Assembly (NCBI GenBank): GCA_033032865.1
Contig: JAWHQI010000121.1
Location: forward strand, 6,634,001-6,698,000
Source: Dactylorhiza incarnata
Taxonomy: Eukaryota; Streptophyta; Magnoliopsida; Asparagales; Orchidaceae
Length of the DNA: 64,000 bases
Reading direction: 5' to 3'
Shown here: piece after piece, positions 35,258 through 47,658 of the stretch
Layout of the letters: the number at the start of each line of letters is the position of its first letter
Position numbering within the stretch: position 1 is the first letter of the stretch
Made by a program: the position numbers and the translations under genes
Notes under the pieces: generated by a model
What the model was told of the DNA's origin: nothing
What the model saw: the letters and a program-made list of their open reading frames with translations, nothing else
The model's database searches: none

Positions 35258-36700
35258 ATGTTCTCCCAAGAGGTCACAGACTGTAGAGGATGTGGTGAGT
35301 GAACAAGAAAGTTCATCATAAGAAAGTGAGCTTATCCACAATCCAGAACTGCCTAGCTCTGAAGAGCCTATGGAGAAAAGGAATGTCTCTCTCCAGACCT
35401 CAGCACAGGGATTGGGGTCCAGGACACCAACAGGAATAGATCAAGAAGATGCTGAAAGTAAGGGGGAGCATGATGGTGAGATCCCTGCTCAGGTGGAAGA
35501 AGTGATAAACAAGATCACTAGGGCTGAGGATACTATACACTCTGGACTAGTAGTCCAGGAAGACCCAAATGGAGCTCAACAATAAGCTAACCAAGAAAAT
35601 CTAGCTGATGAGACCGGCATATATGTGCTAAATACTAAAGAGTCAGATGTGCTTAAGGAATAACCAGGACAGTCCAGCTCTCCTCCAGAGAAAAGGCAAG
35701 AAGGCTCATCTTTGCTGCCTCAAATAAGGATGCTCTTAGAAGAGCAAAGGTTCTTTATTGAAAGCTTTGTCGACACTGCTATCAATGAGATAAGAAGATA
35801 CCTATCTAATGAGACTATAAATCTAAGAATTGATATGAAGAGTCTACACAAAAACACTGCCAAATAGATAACACTTACTCACCAGGGTATAGTTGAAGTT
35901 CTGGACAATCAAGGCATGATATGCAACAACATAGAGAAAGCCTACATAGCCACTAATAGGTGGATGAATGAACACAAAACCAATCTCCAAGAAAAACTAG
36001 ATCACCACAATCAGGAACTAGATAGTCATCTACTTGAGATAAAGAATCATCTGTAAAAGGGAATTTACATGCTTAAAGATAAGATTCTGAATCTTCAAGG
36101 GAATATCCAGAGAGAAATATCAGAAGAAGTCATAAAGGGGGAGAGATCGATGATAATAGCCAGTGTTGAGCATGCCATTTGGACCTCCAATACTATCAGG
36201 GATGCAATGAATCTCCCTCCCCTGAACTATGATTAACTAGCTGATCAACCTGTTGATATTCCTGCTACTGCTGCTGATCAGAGTAAGGAAAAGGAGATAT
36301 CAGAGGAAGATTGGGTAAAGCTGAGGAAGAAAATATACAAAGAAGAAATGGAGAAGGATGACTATGAGAAGTGGAGTCCCAAATCCAGAGCAATAATATT
36401 TAATGCATGGGAGCTCACTAAAGTAAACAAAGATGAAAGATATAAGTCGTATAGCTATCAAGAGTGGACAAAATATGAAGATCAAGAAGAGTCAAGAAGA
36501 AGCCACAAAAGAAATAATCTAACATGAAGAATCCTAGCAGATGCTCTAGAGCCACACAAATATCATCCCAATTCATATGAATATTTCGCCAGGCAATCTG
36601 AGAAGAAACAGGAAGTTGATGCCAAGAAAGTAAGAAGTAAAAAAAACTTTGAGGGAACCAGAGATAAAGATGGCTGGCTCATTGTGGGCATATATAGTTG
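35258..36700 (+). pseudogene. PTP-like gene, C-terminal part after element E
   Basis: The frame joins 24012 cleanly once E and one TSD copy are removed. Glu/Gln-rich region, then a helical coiled-coil stretch (35700-36230) with several stops (35582, 35864, 36055, 36234), then a KSRAIIFNAWE and SYQEWTKYED motif region and an end at IVGIYSC stop. Matches the fragments at 15384-16219 and 22693-22803. Role unknown. Confidence 0.5.
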
Positions 36701-36710
36701 TTAGTTATGG

Positions 36711-38220
36711 ATGTTGTCTAATAACCTAGGGGGGTGAATAGGTATTTTAAAACCTCTTGACCATCTTTCTTTTGAGTCTATTTCTATGAAAGTCCTAGAA
36801 TAAGGACTTAAAGAATAAGAGCACATCACAGAAAACACTCATAGAATTATAATGGTTCCTCAAGACAGGGTGTCTTGAGTAGTTCACTGGCCCTTTGTGC
36901 CTATATAGCAATGTGCTAGGGTCGGAAAACTCTGCCAAAACTCAGGCCTGCAAGACCTACAATCTCAGGCACGCAAGCCCTACAACTTAGTCCATCAAGC
37001 CCTACAACTCAGGCCCTCAAGCCTTACTACTCAGGCCTCCAAGACCTACGGTTAAGGCCCTCAAGCCATGTAACTCAGATCTGAAACAGATCCTACAATA
37101 CTCAGGCCTGCAAGCCCTATAGCTCAGGCCCGCAAGCCCAATAGCTAAGGCATTCAAGCCTTACAACTCAGATCTGAAATAGATCCTACAAACTCAGGCT
37201 TGTAAAATCCCTATAGAGAAACAATGAGAATACTTCTTTAGCGAGATGGAGATTGGCTTCTGGACTTGAAGATAATGCATTTGATGTTTTCTTGGACAGC
37301 ACAGATTCCTCTTCAATCCTTTCTTCAATCTGGAACAATACTTATCAGCTGATTTTGCTGGACTGAGACTTGGAGAACACTTGATGAAGATCGTTTTGTT
37401 CTCGGTTTCTTGTTCCTTCTTTACGTAGTCTTTTTACTGTTCTATTGATTCTTGTGTATATTCTCTGTGTTGAATTAGGGCAGACACTTATATCTTTTAT
37501 ATGACTGAGAAGCCGACTAACGATCTCATATGATGTCCTTTAAGTGTCAGTGGCCCATTCCTTAACGACACGTGCTGATTAGACCATCTGGCAGCGGCAT
37601 TATATGCAGACAATGGGATTTGAAATATCTTGATCTGTCTCGACAACATTTGCAACGTCTTGATGACATTGACAACATCTCAATGACAAAACTTGTTGTT
37701 ACGCTGATACATCTTAGACATGGTTAAATCTTCAAGTCTTCTTAGGTCTTCTTTAGAGAAGGATATCTCGACTTGCATAACTATGAGATTGTTTAGTAAC
37801 AATTAAGTCGACATAGTCATGTCGACGTTGTGTCGATTTGTAATTTATGTGACTTCAAATTTAATCAGCGACTATTAAGTCGACGCATGCGTCGATATGA
37901 ACTTGACGCTACATCGAATGTCATTTGAATTATCTGCTCTGATTGTCTCTCAAAGCTTGCATCGAGTAGAACCCGACGGTATGTGAAATTTTATTTGACG
38001 CAACCTAAATAAATAGTTCTATTTTCTTAGAAAATTCTTGCTATTTTTCCCAGCAATGTTTTTATTGAAAATAGTATTTATACTATTATTTTCATGAATT
38101 TAAAGGAGATAATAAGGGATTTTAGAGAAGAGATTACTCCCTTTTATTGAATTTGTTCTTCATTCATATCGTAGATCTTTCTTCCCTCTCCATTATCTCT
38201 TAGGAGAGATACTATCTAAT
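36711..38220 (-). mobile_element. Family-B LTR (copy 2), minus strand
   Basis: Starts TGATTAG (minus strand, 38220) and ends GACAACA (36711). Shares with 12241-14085 the TATA region (ATATAAAAG, 37494-37502), the GGGCTTGAGG-type repeats (36940-37205) and the ATTCACCCCCCTAGG tail. No primer site on its 3' side and no TSD found, so whether it is a 3' LTR or a solo LTR is open. Confidence 0.6.
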
Positions 38221-38234
38221 CATGCACAAGTAGC

Positions 38235-40138
38235 TCAAACATTAAAAGGAACCCAGGTTACCTTGGGCCCTTTGCTTTTACCATTATAAGGTTCAATGAA
38301 AAAATATAATGGTCTTTCATGATATCCTTTTGGATGATAAGGAATGGGTTTACCAAACCTATGGTTATTATCTTGGTACTTGTAGTGTGTATAAAATGTA
38401 TCCATATGTAAAAGATCAACATAATGTCTGATTATTCTACTTTTCATTTTAGCCTTTTGATTTTTGTTATTTAATTTCTTTGCACTATTCTAGCCTATAA
38501 ATTTCTTTTCATTGTTTAGATTTACTTTGTTAGGCACAGTCATTTTATTTGGATTATTACTATCCTTATCCTTAGTTAGTGCACTCCTCTCACTTGATTG
38601 ACATTCACTAGGCATAATAAATCTAACTGGATTTTTCCAGGATGGTTAATTAGCGACTTCAGTGATAGTGCAAGGGTCTACTCCTAGACCAAGGTGATTA
38701 AATATCATGGAGAGATTTTGTGTAATATATTTGAGCTTTTGACTCCTCCCATTGAGAGAGTCCTCAAAGACTTTTGCCTTTGTAAGCTCTTCTTTTAACT
38801 TTAGATTTTCATTTCTTATGTCTATCAATTCTGTTTCATTTTCTTGAATATCATTTCTCAGATCATTATTTAGTGAATATAATTCATCTTTCTTAAAATG
38901 TTCTAATTCTTACCTATTTGTTTCTAATTCTTTTTGTATATTGAGGAAATAATTGCAAAACTCTTTAATGCAATTTTTAAATTCATCAAAATTGAAATCA
39001 AATTCATCAAACAGAGATACCTGTTCTTCTTCATCATCTGAAGATATCGCCAGTGCCATCATGGATGCTGCTTCAGCCTCTTTTTCTTCATCACTCTCTG
39101 ATGAGGAGGAGCTTGACTCTGCTTCAGAGTTACTCCAGGTTTTAGCAATGAAACCTTTGGTTTTCTTCTTGTCTTTCCTCCAAAGTGACTTCTTCTTTTG
39201 CTCATCTTTCTTGCTACTCTTGTCCCTTTGTTCCTGTGGGCAATCTGGGGCTATGTGCCCTGGCTTATTGCACGAGAAGCAAATCACCTCCATCCTTGGA
39301 GCTTATCATAATTGGGCTTTGAGCTCCTCTCTCTTCTCCTTAAGTCTTATGTCTTGACCCACTTTCTGAATCTCCTTGCAAGGAGACTGAACATTTCATC
39401 TTCAGGAGTGGAGGGCTATCCTTCAGTAGCTTTCAATGCAAGGCTCCTTTGGATAGGAGTTAGAGTTATCTCCTTTGCCTCTGTTTTAGTTCTGCTTTTC
39501 AGTAGCATCTTATATGATTTAAGTTTTCCAAGCAAAGCATCAGTAGAGATTTCTCTATGGAATCTGGACTCTCTGATGGCCCAGATCCTTTAATCCAATG
39601 AGCTTGGGAAGCACATAAGGATCTTATCATTGATCTCTGTCAAGGATATTTCCTTTTCCACACTCCTTATCTCATTAATAATGATGCTAAATCTATCGTA
39701 CATTTTAGCAACACTTTCATCAGCTTTCTTTTGAAAGTTCTCATATTGGGATATAAGAAGGGACTTCATGTCCTTTCTTTCATCAGAACTTCCTTCTACC
39801 ATTCTGGTGAGAGATTCTCATATCTCTTTTGTTGATTGGCAGTCAGCTACTCTTTAGAAAAAGTCATCTGACATTGTGGAGACCATAATGTTCATTGCTT
39901 TGGCATCACATGCCTTCTACTTCTTCTCTATATCTGTCCACTCAACTATGGTTACAGGTTCCTATATTGAGGTTCCACTGTCATCTTTCTTGTATGGAGC
40001 TAGGGGGCCTGAAATGATTACATCAAAAATGTCTTTATCAATGGTGTTCATGTACAAATTTATTCTAACCTTCTCGAGTGTAAATTTATTTAGGTTACAC
40101 ACTAATGGTCTTATTGATGCATAATCCTTAGAACTCAT
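38235..40138 (-). pseudogene. SIRE-like Copia gag, minus strand, several stops
   Basis: Begins MSSKDYASIRPLVCN near 40138. The UBN2 capsid core is at 39800-39590 (LLISQYENFQKKADESV, LMCFPSSLD), and an intact CX2CX4HX4C knuckle (CFSCNKPGHIAPDC) is near 39280. An acidic Ser-rich stretch (SSSSSSESDEEKEAE), a coiled coil and a C-terminal end (GPKVTWVPFNV) follow. At least six in-frame stops, many of which look like single-base changes. No pol follows; a family-B LTR starts 15 bases after the gag stop. Confidence 0.75.
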
Positions 40139-40223
40139 TTTCTTTATAAAAATGGTTTTGATGTAAAGAATTAAGAGTAGGAGGTCTTTTGATCAATGTG
40201 TTAACCTTTTAATGATCAACATA

Positions 40224-40235
40224 CCTCTGATACCA
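40224..40235 (-). other. Primer-binding site of the minus-strand SIRE-like element
   Basis: Minus strand TGGTATCAGAGG, two bases after the LTR end TTTCA. Confidence 0.75.
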
Positions 40236-40237
40236 AT

Positions 40238-40997
40238 TGAAAGTTCACAGTGTGCCTCTGAGTATTCTCTAGGGGGTGGGTGAATAGAGATTTAAATATT
40301 TTCTATCCTAATAATGCACACACAATAAAAACTACAAAGTATTATGCACTCAGTAAACCTAAGATAAAATAAAGTAAGTGATGTAAATATAGAATAGAAA
40401 AACTGTAATATATAAATGGGACAGCACAGAAAATGCAAATTACAGAAGACACAAGATTTTTATAGTGGTTCCCCAAAATATGGGTACTCCACTCTTCTAC
40501 CTCCCTGGTAGGATTGCACAACCTGTTCCCGAGCCTTTTGATAAGGAGACTCTTAGAACCACTGAGTTATTTGATAAGGAGACTCTTAGAACCATTGAGT
40601 CTTTTGATAAGGAGACTCTTAGAACCACTGAATCCTTTGGAAGAGGAATTAATAAAACTCTTTTAGAGTTTGAAGAATAAAGAGAAGAAAGAAGAAAGAA
40701 GAAGAAAAGAATTCTATTCTCAGAATTCTCTAGAATCTATATCAGTTCATCTTCTGTTTCTCTTTTACCGGATCTGTTGATGATGAACCCTTGCTTATGA
40801 TTGTAATGATTTGCAAGGATTATTTATTAGATCCTTTTCTCCAAAAGCTTGTTGTAATCTGGCTGTTGTAAGATGTAGTAGAAGGAGTGGCAGCTATTTT
40901 TATTTCAATATCGGCAGATCAATGTTCAGCCTTCTCTTAGGGTTAATGGACGAAGAAGAAGAATCCATAATCGACTGCTGAAGAATATTTGTAACAT
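40238..40997 (-). mobile_element. 5' LTR of the minus-strand SIRE-like element (family C)
   Basis: On the minus strand it would run from TGTTACAAATATTC to GAACTTTCA, about 760 bp. The left end is fixed by the primer site. The right end is less sure, because a plus-strand TGTAACATCC overlaps it. Contains three 33-bp repeats at 40534-40635 (GATAAGGAGACTCTTAGAAC). Confidence 0.5.
40534..40635. repeat. 33-bp tandem repeat, three copies
   Basis: GATAAGGAGACTCTTAGAAC recurs at 40540, 40573 and 40606. Confidence 0.85.
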
Positions 40998-41082
40998 CCT
41001 GACTTTTATTGGGTCACTAGACCTTAGTGAACCCAATAAAAGTAGACCCAAAAGATAGAAACTGACCCAATATAGGATTACG

Positions 41083-42000
41083 TGCTAGGAAACTCCGATA
41101 TGACTTCCGTCAGTTTCGTTAGGCTCATATAATCAATACGAGTGTAATGGAACTCGTTCCATTCCAATCTGAGGTTGTTTGGAGAAAATGACTGTTTTGA
41201 GTATCGTTGTGCGTCACAACTAAGTCGTTGGAGTGTGGTTACCAAACGTGCTCCGATTTGACTTCTATCAGTTCCATTAGACTTGTATAATCAATACGAG
41301 TGTAATGAAACTCGTTTCATTCCGATCTAAGGTCGTTTGGAGAAAATGACCATTTTGAGTATTGTTGTGCATCACAACTAAGTCGTTGGAATACAGTGAC
41401 CAAACGTACTCTGATTTGACTTTTGTCGGTTCCATTGGGCTCATATAATCGATACGAGTGTAATGGAACTTGTTCCATTCCAATCCGAGGTTGTTTGGAG
41501 AAAATGACTATTTTGAGTATCATTATGCATCACAACTAAGTCGTCGAATATGGTGACCAAACTTACTCCGATTTGATTTCCGTCAGTTCTGTTAGGCTCG
41601 TATAATTGATACGAGTGTAATGGAACTCGTTCTATTCCAATCCAAGGTCGTTTGGAGAAAACGACTGTTTTGAGTATCATTGTGCATCACAAGTAACTCG
41701 TTGGAGTGCGGTGACCAAATGTGCTCCGATTTGGCTTCCGTCAGTTCCGTTAGACTCGTATTGATAATACAAGTGCAATGAAACTCATTCTATTCCAATT
41801 CGAGGTTGTTTGTAGAAAATGACCATTTTGAGTATCATTGTGCATCACAACTAAGTCGTTAGAGTGTGGTGACGAAACATACTCTGATTTGACTTCTGTC
41901 AGTTCCGTTAGGCTCGAGTGACCAAAATAAGCACAACGGAATTCATTGCACTTCAATCTGAGGTTGTACAAAGAATATGACCATTTGAAATTATGCAAAC
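41083..42000. repeat. 158-bp tandem repeat, about six copies
   Basis: The anchor ACCAAACGT-CTCCGATTTGA recurs at 41241, 41399, 41556, 41714 and 41872, spacing 157-158, with a degenerate first copy near 41083. Conserved parts include TTCCGTTAGGCTCGTATAAT and AAAATGACTGTTTTGAGTAT. It starts shortly after TGTAACATCCTGACTTTT (40992), a typical opening of plant chromovirus LTRs, so it may lie inside a long LTR. The frames through it are by-products. Confidence 0.8.
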
Positions 42001-43729
42001 CGCCTCGACATAACACGCGAAATATGGAGCGCACAAATTCGGAATCAACTCCAGTAAATTTTCCTGGATCCACAGGACCATGAGGGACCCCACCATAAGT
42101 TGACCATGGTCAACCCCCCCCCCCCCCCCCCCTCTCCCCCAAGATCAATTTTCTTGGAAAGGAAAAGAAGGGGGAGGATAAGGCCTCCTCTAACAAGGAG
42201 AGGAGGGCTGCCAATGGGTGGGCATCCCCCCCCCCCCCCCCCCCCCACCCAAGGGTAGTGGAGGGGATGGGGGTGGAGAAAATATCTCCCCCACTCACCC
42301 TCCCTTTAGTCCCACAACGGGAATAAATGGAGGGAGGACCCCCTCCTCCCCAATAAAGGGGACCCAACCCCCCCCCCCCCCCCCTGCTGGAGTACACCTC
42401 CACAGCCGACCAGCCACCTCCTCCTCCCCTGCCGACCATCCACCTCGTCGGAGCCACCCTTCCCGAAGCTACCACCGTCGCCCCTCCATGGTCAGGCGCC
42501 ATCTTCCTCCCGAGACCCTCCCCCTCATGTGGATACCCTTCTACCTCCCCCTTCCCACCTCCCCGAGGCAAGCTGGCCGCACTCCCCATCGCCGGAGCGC
42601 CGCCAGTTCCACCTGAGCCTTGCCCAGGCTCGGGTGGAGGCTGGCCATGGATGTCACACCCCCAGTGTCGATGGTGGCGCTGGGGGAGCAGGTCCCCACT
42701 TGAGGACTTTGGCTCTGACGAGGGAAGGCAGCATGGCCACCGGAGAACACATCTCCGACGGTACCCGCACTCTCCCCCTGCCTTCCTTTTTCCTGTAAGG
42801 GATCGACGACCAACCCCGGCGGCCGGCGGCGCCTAGCCGCCGGACCACCCCCGGAGCTAAGCCCCACCCCCGGTGAACCAGCTAGGGGTGGGGAAGGGCC
42901 ATTCCGGTGGGGGGAGGGGGGGAGGGGGGTGGCGCGACCACGGCATGCATGGCCCATGCAGGTCATGCCACCGCCCCGCCCCCCTTTCTTCCTCTTAAAT
43001 TGGTGGTGCACGGCAGTGCCAAGCCGCTAGACCACCACCGACGTGATCGACACCCCCCGGAAAACTAACAGGCGGCGGCACCGACGGCAGGTAGCTGCCT
43101 CCCGGCGATGGCAGAGGCCGCCACTTTCTGCCACGCTGGGAGGGGCAGCAGCTGCCGTCCAATCTCATGATGAGATCAGATGGCAGCGAGAACCTTGTTT
43201 CCCGCCCCTCCCCTCAGCTTGTGTGCCCCCCGCAGCGGATTATCCCAGATCCGCTGTGGGGGAAAAGGAGGGCGTACGGTGCAGCGCCCCTCCCGTCCCT
43301 CTGTTTCCCATATCCGCACCTCATAATTACCCCTCCCCTTCTTGATTTTTCTTAGGCTAAATAGGGCATTTGTGGCAAAAACTCCCAATATGAAAAATGT
43401 TCCACTCTTAGAAGGGCACCTTGTTAAAACCGATTTCTCGGTCTCTGTGGAGTTCGGAGCCCTCAACGAGGCTGAGGGGCGACCAACCCTTACTCCCCCC
43501 AAGGGAGGGCTCTAGGTTGGAGGTGTCAGAACTAAGGACTGGACCAAGGGCCTAGTGGGGAGGTCCCACCACATACCCGGAAGTCCCCTAAGAACTTCCC
43601 CTCCCTAGCCACTATTAAGCTTGGGTACCACCGGAGGCTCTCCTCACCCCCTAAAGAGACTTGGGGAGAGAGAGAGGGGGAGAGAGCTAGCTTAGAAAGA
43701 GAGATCCCCCAAATGGTGCCCCCTTGGTC
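42001..43729. other. GC-rich non-coding stretch with C homopolymers
   Basis: Runs of about 15-22 C near 42113-42132, 42228-42246 and 42370-42385. Proline/glycine-rich frames exist on both strands but look compositional. No conserved domain. Probably LTR or internal sequence of a gypsy-type element. No ends identified. Confidence 0.4.
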
Positions 43730-43740
43730 CTATTTATAGG
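43729..43740 (-). promoter_or_regulatory. TATA-like box, minus strand
   Basis: CCTATAAATAGG, followed on the minus strand by a pyrimidine-rich leader-like sequence (43730-43620). It suggests an LTR-type promoter directed toward lower coordinates. Confidence 0.35.
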
Positions 43741-43919
43741 ATTTCTGAAACTGGGCTGCAAATAGCCAAAACTGGACTGCGAAATACCCAAAATACCCTC
43801 GAATCTGGACTGCGAATAGCCAAAACTGGACTGCGAATAGCCAAATCCCGCTATTTGAACAGGCTAAACGCAGACCGAACGCCCTCCCGGGGCCGAGCGA
43901 GAGGGGGCTGAACTCCTCC

Positions 43920-44940
43920 CCTGCTCGCCCCCCCCCCCCCCCCCCCACCTCACTAGGCTGGGCGAGATGGGAGGTTGCCCTCCTGGGCTGGCCCCCTGCT
44001 GGGATGGGGGCGAGACCAGGAGGTCGCCGACCTCGGGTCTCGCCCCCCTTGCAGGGGCGGTGGCGAGAGGGGGCCTGGGGCCCTCACCTCTCGCCCTCTT
44101 CAGGGGGGCTGGGCGAGAGGGGGTTGCGGCCCTCGCCTCTCGCCCTCCTTGCTGGGGCGGGGGGCGAGAGGGAGGGCTCGACCTCCCTCCTCTCGCCCCT
44201 CTCTGCTGGGGGCGGAGGCGAGCCCGGGAGGTCGCCCACTTCAACGGCTCCCTCCTCTTGCTGGGGCGGGGGCGAGCCCGGGAGGTCGCCCACCTCACCG
44301 TCTCCCACCTCTTGCTAGGGCGGGGGCGAGAGGGAGGGATCGCCCCTCCTCCTCTCTCCCCCCTCTTGGGGCGGGCGAGACCCAGGGGGTCGGCCCCGCT
44401 GGTCTCGTCCCCTACTGGTGTGCATTTAGACTCCCCTCCTGATGAGGTCTCGCTGGGGTGCGTTTAGACACCCCACCTGCTGAGGTCTCGCTCGGGTGCG
44501 TTTAGACACCCCACCTGCTGAGGTCTCGCTGGGGTGCGTTTAGACACCCCACCATTTGAGGTCTCGCTGGGGTGCATTTAGACACCCCACCTGTTGAGGT
44601 CTCGCTGGGGTGCGTTTAGACACTCCACCTGCTGAGGGCAGAGGTGAGGGAAGCTCGCCTCCCTACTGGACGTGGGGAGAAAGGAGCTCGCCCCCCACTT
44701 GGGGTGCGGGGGCGAGAGGGGGGCTCGCCCCTCCTCCTCTCGCCCCCACCTATATGTTGGGGGTGGGGGAGAGAGGGGGGCTAGCCCCTCCTCCTCTCGC
44801 CCCCCCCCCCCCTAAATGCTGGGGACGGGGACGAGAGGGGGGGATCGCCCCTCCTCCTCTCCCCCCCCCCCTAAATTGGGCTGGGCGAGCGGGAGGTCTC
44901 CGCCTCCACCGCTCGCCCCCCGCCCCAATCCTTCTTCCTG
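43920..44940. repeat. Very GC-rich imperfect repeats (GGCGAGAGGGGG type)
   Basis: Alternating GGGGCGAGAGGGGG and CTCGCCCCTCCTCCTCTC blocks in imperfect units of roughly 60-70 bases, with C runs at 43928-43946 and 44799-44811. Long frames on both strands are unsupported. Confidence 0.6.
44444..44633. repeat. 38-bp tandem repeat, five copies
   Basis: GAGGTCTCGCTGGGGTGCG starts at 44444, 44482, 44520, 44558 and 44596, exactly 38 apart, with TTTAGACACCCCACC in each. Confidence 0.9.
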
Positions 44941-45122
44941 TCCCGGGACCACGCTACCCAACCATGTTCTAAAAAGCTCTTCCGTCCCGGGTTCAACACT
45001 CGGCGAATACGGGGTTGTACACAATCCCCGCTCTTTGCGAGGTTATCTTAAGCTCGCAAAGAATCATCCAACCCTAAGTGTTCGCCGAGTGGTGCTGAAA
45101 ATTGCGCCATAAGCGAAGCCTC

Positions 45123-46030
45123 TCTTGGGAAAACACATGTAGCCTCCCTGGGAGGTCCTCCTCCCCTGCCGGCTAGCGAGAGCCCGTCCAGCGGAGCTAC
45201 CTCGGGGGAAAAACACTTTGCCCCCCCCCCCCCCCCGAGAGGCCATCCTATCCTGCGGGCTAGCGAGAGCCCGGCTAGCGTAGCCACCTCGGGGGAAAAA
45301 CACTTTGCTTCCCCGAGAGGCAATCCTACCCTGCTTGCTAGCGAGAGCCCGGCTAGCGGGGCCACCTCGGGGGGAAAACACTTAGCCTCCCCGAGAGGCC
45401 ATCCTACCCAGCCGGCTAGCGAGAGCCCGGCTAGCCGAGCCACATCGGGGGAAAAACACTTTGCCTCCCCGAGAGGCAATCCTACCCTGCCGGCTAGCAA
45501 GAGCCCTGCTAGAGGAGCCACCTCGGGGATAAACACTTAGCCTCCCTGAGAGGCCATCCTACCCAGACGGCTAGCGAGAGCCCAGCTAGCGGAGCCACCT
45601 TGGGGGAAAAACACTTAGCCTCCCCGAGGGGCCATCCTATCCTTCCGGCTAGCGGGAGCCCGGCTAGCGGAGCCACCTCAGGGGGAAAACACTTAGCCTC
45701 CCCGAGAGGCCTTCCTACCCGGCCGGATAGCGAGAGCCCGGCTAGCGGAGCCACCTCGGGGAAAAACACCTAGCCTCCCCGAGAGGCCATCCTACCCTGC
45801 CGGCTAGCGAGAGCCCGGCTAGCGGAGCCACCTCGGGGGAAAAATACTTAGCCTCCCCGAGAGGCCTTCCTACCCTGCCGGCTAGCGAGAGCCCAGCTAG
45901 CGGAGCCACCTCGGGGGAAAAACACAACCTCACCAAGAGGCCTTCCTACCCTGCCGGCTAGCAAAAACACAGCCTCCCCGAGAGACCTCCCTACCCTGCC
46001 GGCTAGCGAGAGCCCGGCTAGCAGAGCCAC
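45123..46030. repeat. 78-bp satellite, left block (about 12 copies)
   Basis: Unit contains CCTGCCGGCTAGCGAGAGCC, then CGGAGCCACCTCGGGGG and AAACACTTAGCCTCCCC. Since 78 is a multiple of three, it gives a false minus-strand protein of repeated APLAGLSLAGRVG. One copy has a 17-C run (45221-45237) and one is shortened near 45960. The block ends exactly at the LTR of element G and resumes at 60604. Confidence 0.9.
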
Positions 46031-47543
46031 TGATGAGTCCCAAATATATACACATTTATGGACTCATCTGGGCCAATTTTCTAGTCTTTGCACTTCACTT
46101 TAGACAGGTTTTCACTCATATTTGATACTCCATTCTAAGTGCACCTCTAGGCCCGTTTTTGGTGTGTTTGGATGATTATTCTCCTTTGATAGCCTTATCG
46201 TATTGTTGAGTGCCACTTTCAGTGGCCTGATTAGCATTTCTGTAGGAACAGGAGTCGTGCAGGTGTTCCCGGTACAATTCTGTACAGGAACACTGCACAC
46301 GATCACTGGTTCTATTGCGCACGACCACTGGTCGTGCGCCGCCGATCGTGCGCACTTAACCCCCATTTTATTAGTTCTGTCTCGACCAGCGCACATGACC
46401 ACTTACGATAGTGCGCATGACCACTGGTCGTGCGCCACTGGTCGTGCGAACATGTTATTTTATAAATTTCTTACATTGCAGGCTCCGTCCAGGCAGGCGC
46501 ACGATCACCAAATTCTAGTGCGCACGACCACTGGTCATGCGCCACTGATCGTGCACACTGTTTATTACAGCGCCTATATATTGACCTGCTCGCGAATTAG
46601 GTCGGATCGCTCCGCATTTTCTTCCGTCCATTCCGCCGTTTTCGCCCTTCTCGCTGGTTCTCCGCCCCCTAGGCCTCCTCCATCATCCAAGAGCTTCAAG
46701 GAGGAGATTCCACTCATCTTCATCGCCAAGCAAGGAGTTCTTCGCATCGGACGTGGCCGGATTGTAAAACGCTGGAGAAGACGGGTCCATTGGAAGGTAG
46801 TGACAACCTTCTCTACCCCGGACGCAGTTGGGACCGAGCTAGGACGTGGATTGACAACCCGACGATTCCTACCGTGAATCTACAACGAGACTCCGGATTC
46901 GGTCGTATCTCTTGCCTCTTTCTTCTACTTGTGTGGTTGTATTTGTTTGTAATCTCTATATTTAGATGATGGCACTATGAATCTTGTTTATTAATGTTTA
47001 TTTCATGTTTATGGAATCATATTATTCATATGTGTGAATGAGGTGCGCCCCCATCTAATTTCCATTCCGCCATCGTGTTCGGTGCCGCACTAGCAATTGC
47101 TAGTGGCGTGCTTGTCAAGGAGGTGCTTGCGGCCCTCATTCCGTTAGCCTACTCGTCCATCCGCCTATCGAAGCGTGGCATCGCGGCCCGTGTAATCCAT
47201 CCCGCCTAACGAAGCAGCGCACTCAAGGCCTGCATTGTTCGATTCCGCTTGCCTACTCGCCCATCCGCCCAACGAAGTAGTGCATTCAAGGCCTACGTAG
47301 TTTTCCATCCCGCCAAGCGAAGCATTGCATAGCGGCATTGCATAGGAGTAGTTGTAATATTTTATTTTATTATTCGCAAACCAAACCAACCATCCATTGT
47401 AACCCCGACCAAGGACTTCGATCTCAAGTCCTTCCTCAAAAGCTAACTCCACCTTACTGTGTTACTTGAGAGACCGACGCTCGGGGATCTTCCCCATTAT
47501 TATTACTTGCGCGACCGGTGCACTTGCCGAATAAATCGCAACA
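46031..47543 (+). repeat. Element G 5' LTR
   Basis: 1,513 bp, TGATGAGTCCC to AATCGCAACA. The first 600 bases have many copies of GCGCACGACCACTGGTCGTG-type short palindromes (46300-46560). Confidence 0.85.
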
Positions 47544-47549
47544 AGTTTC

Positions 47550-47566
47550 TGGTGTTGTTGCGGGGA
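47550..47566 (+). other. Primer-binding site of element G
   Basis: TGGTGTTGTTGCGGGGA, several changes from the usual Athila/Tat primer site. Confidence 0.6.
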
Positions 47567-47658
47567 ACACAGTCGTGTGAGTTTTCTGGAGAGGGAGAAT
47601 CTGAGAGAGAAGCCCTTCCTTTTGTAAATTGCATCTTTTATTTTATTTCTGTTCTTTT

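Noticed and set aside
36711..38220. A solo LTR with its own TSD
   Set aside because: The LTR is clear, but ATGGA on the left is not matched by TGCAC on the right, so the insertion status stays open.
41277..42073. Related minus-strand frames of 68-107 codons
   Set aside because: They recur every 158 bases with the tandem repeat and are not conserved as proteins.
42110..44972. Long Pro/Gly/Arg-rich frames on both strands
   Set aside because: Stop codons are rare in such GC-rich, repetitive DNA. No domain, no splice pattern, and overlapping frames in all phases.
40992..45122. A complete chromovirus LTR starting TGTAACATCC
   Set aside because: The opening fits, but no matching end, TSD or primer site could be found, and the same bases may be the edge of the SIRE-like LTR.
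45048..46030. Minus-strand protein of repeated APLAGLSLAGRVG units
   Set aside because: A by-product of a 78-bp satellite, whose length is a multiple of three. It recurs only where the satellite does.
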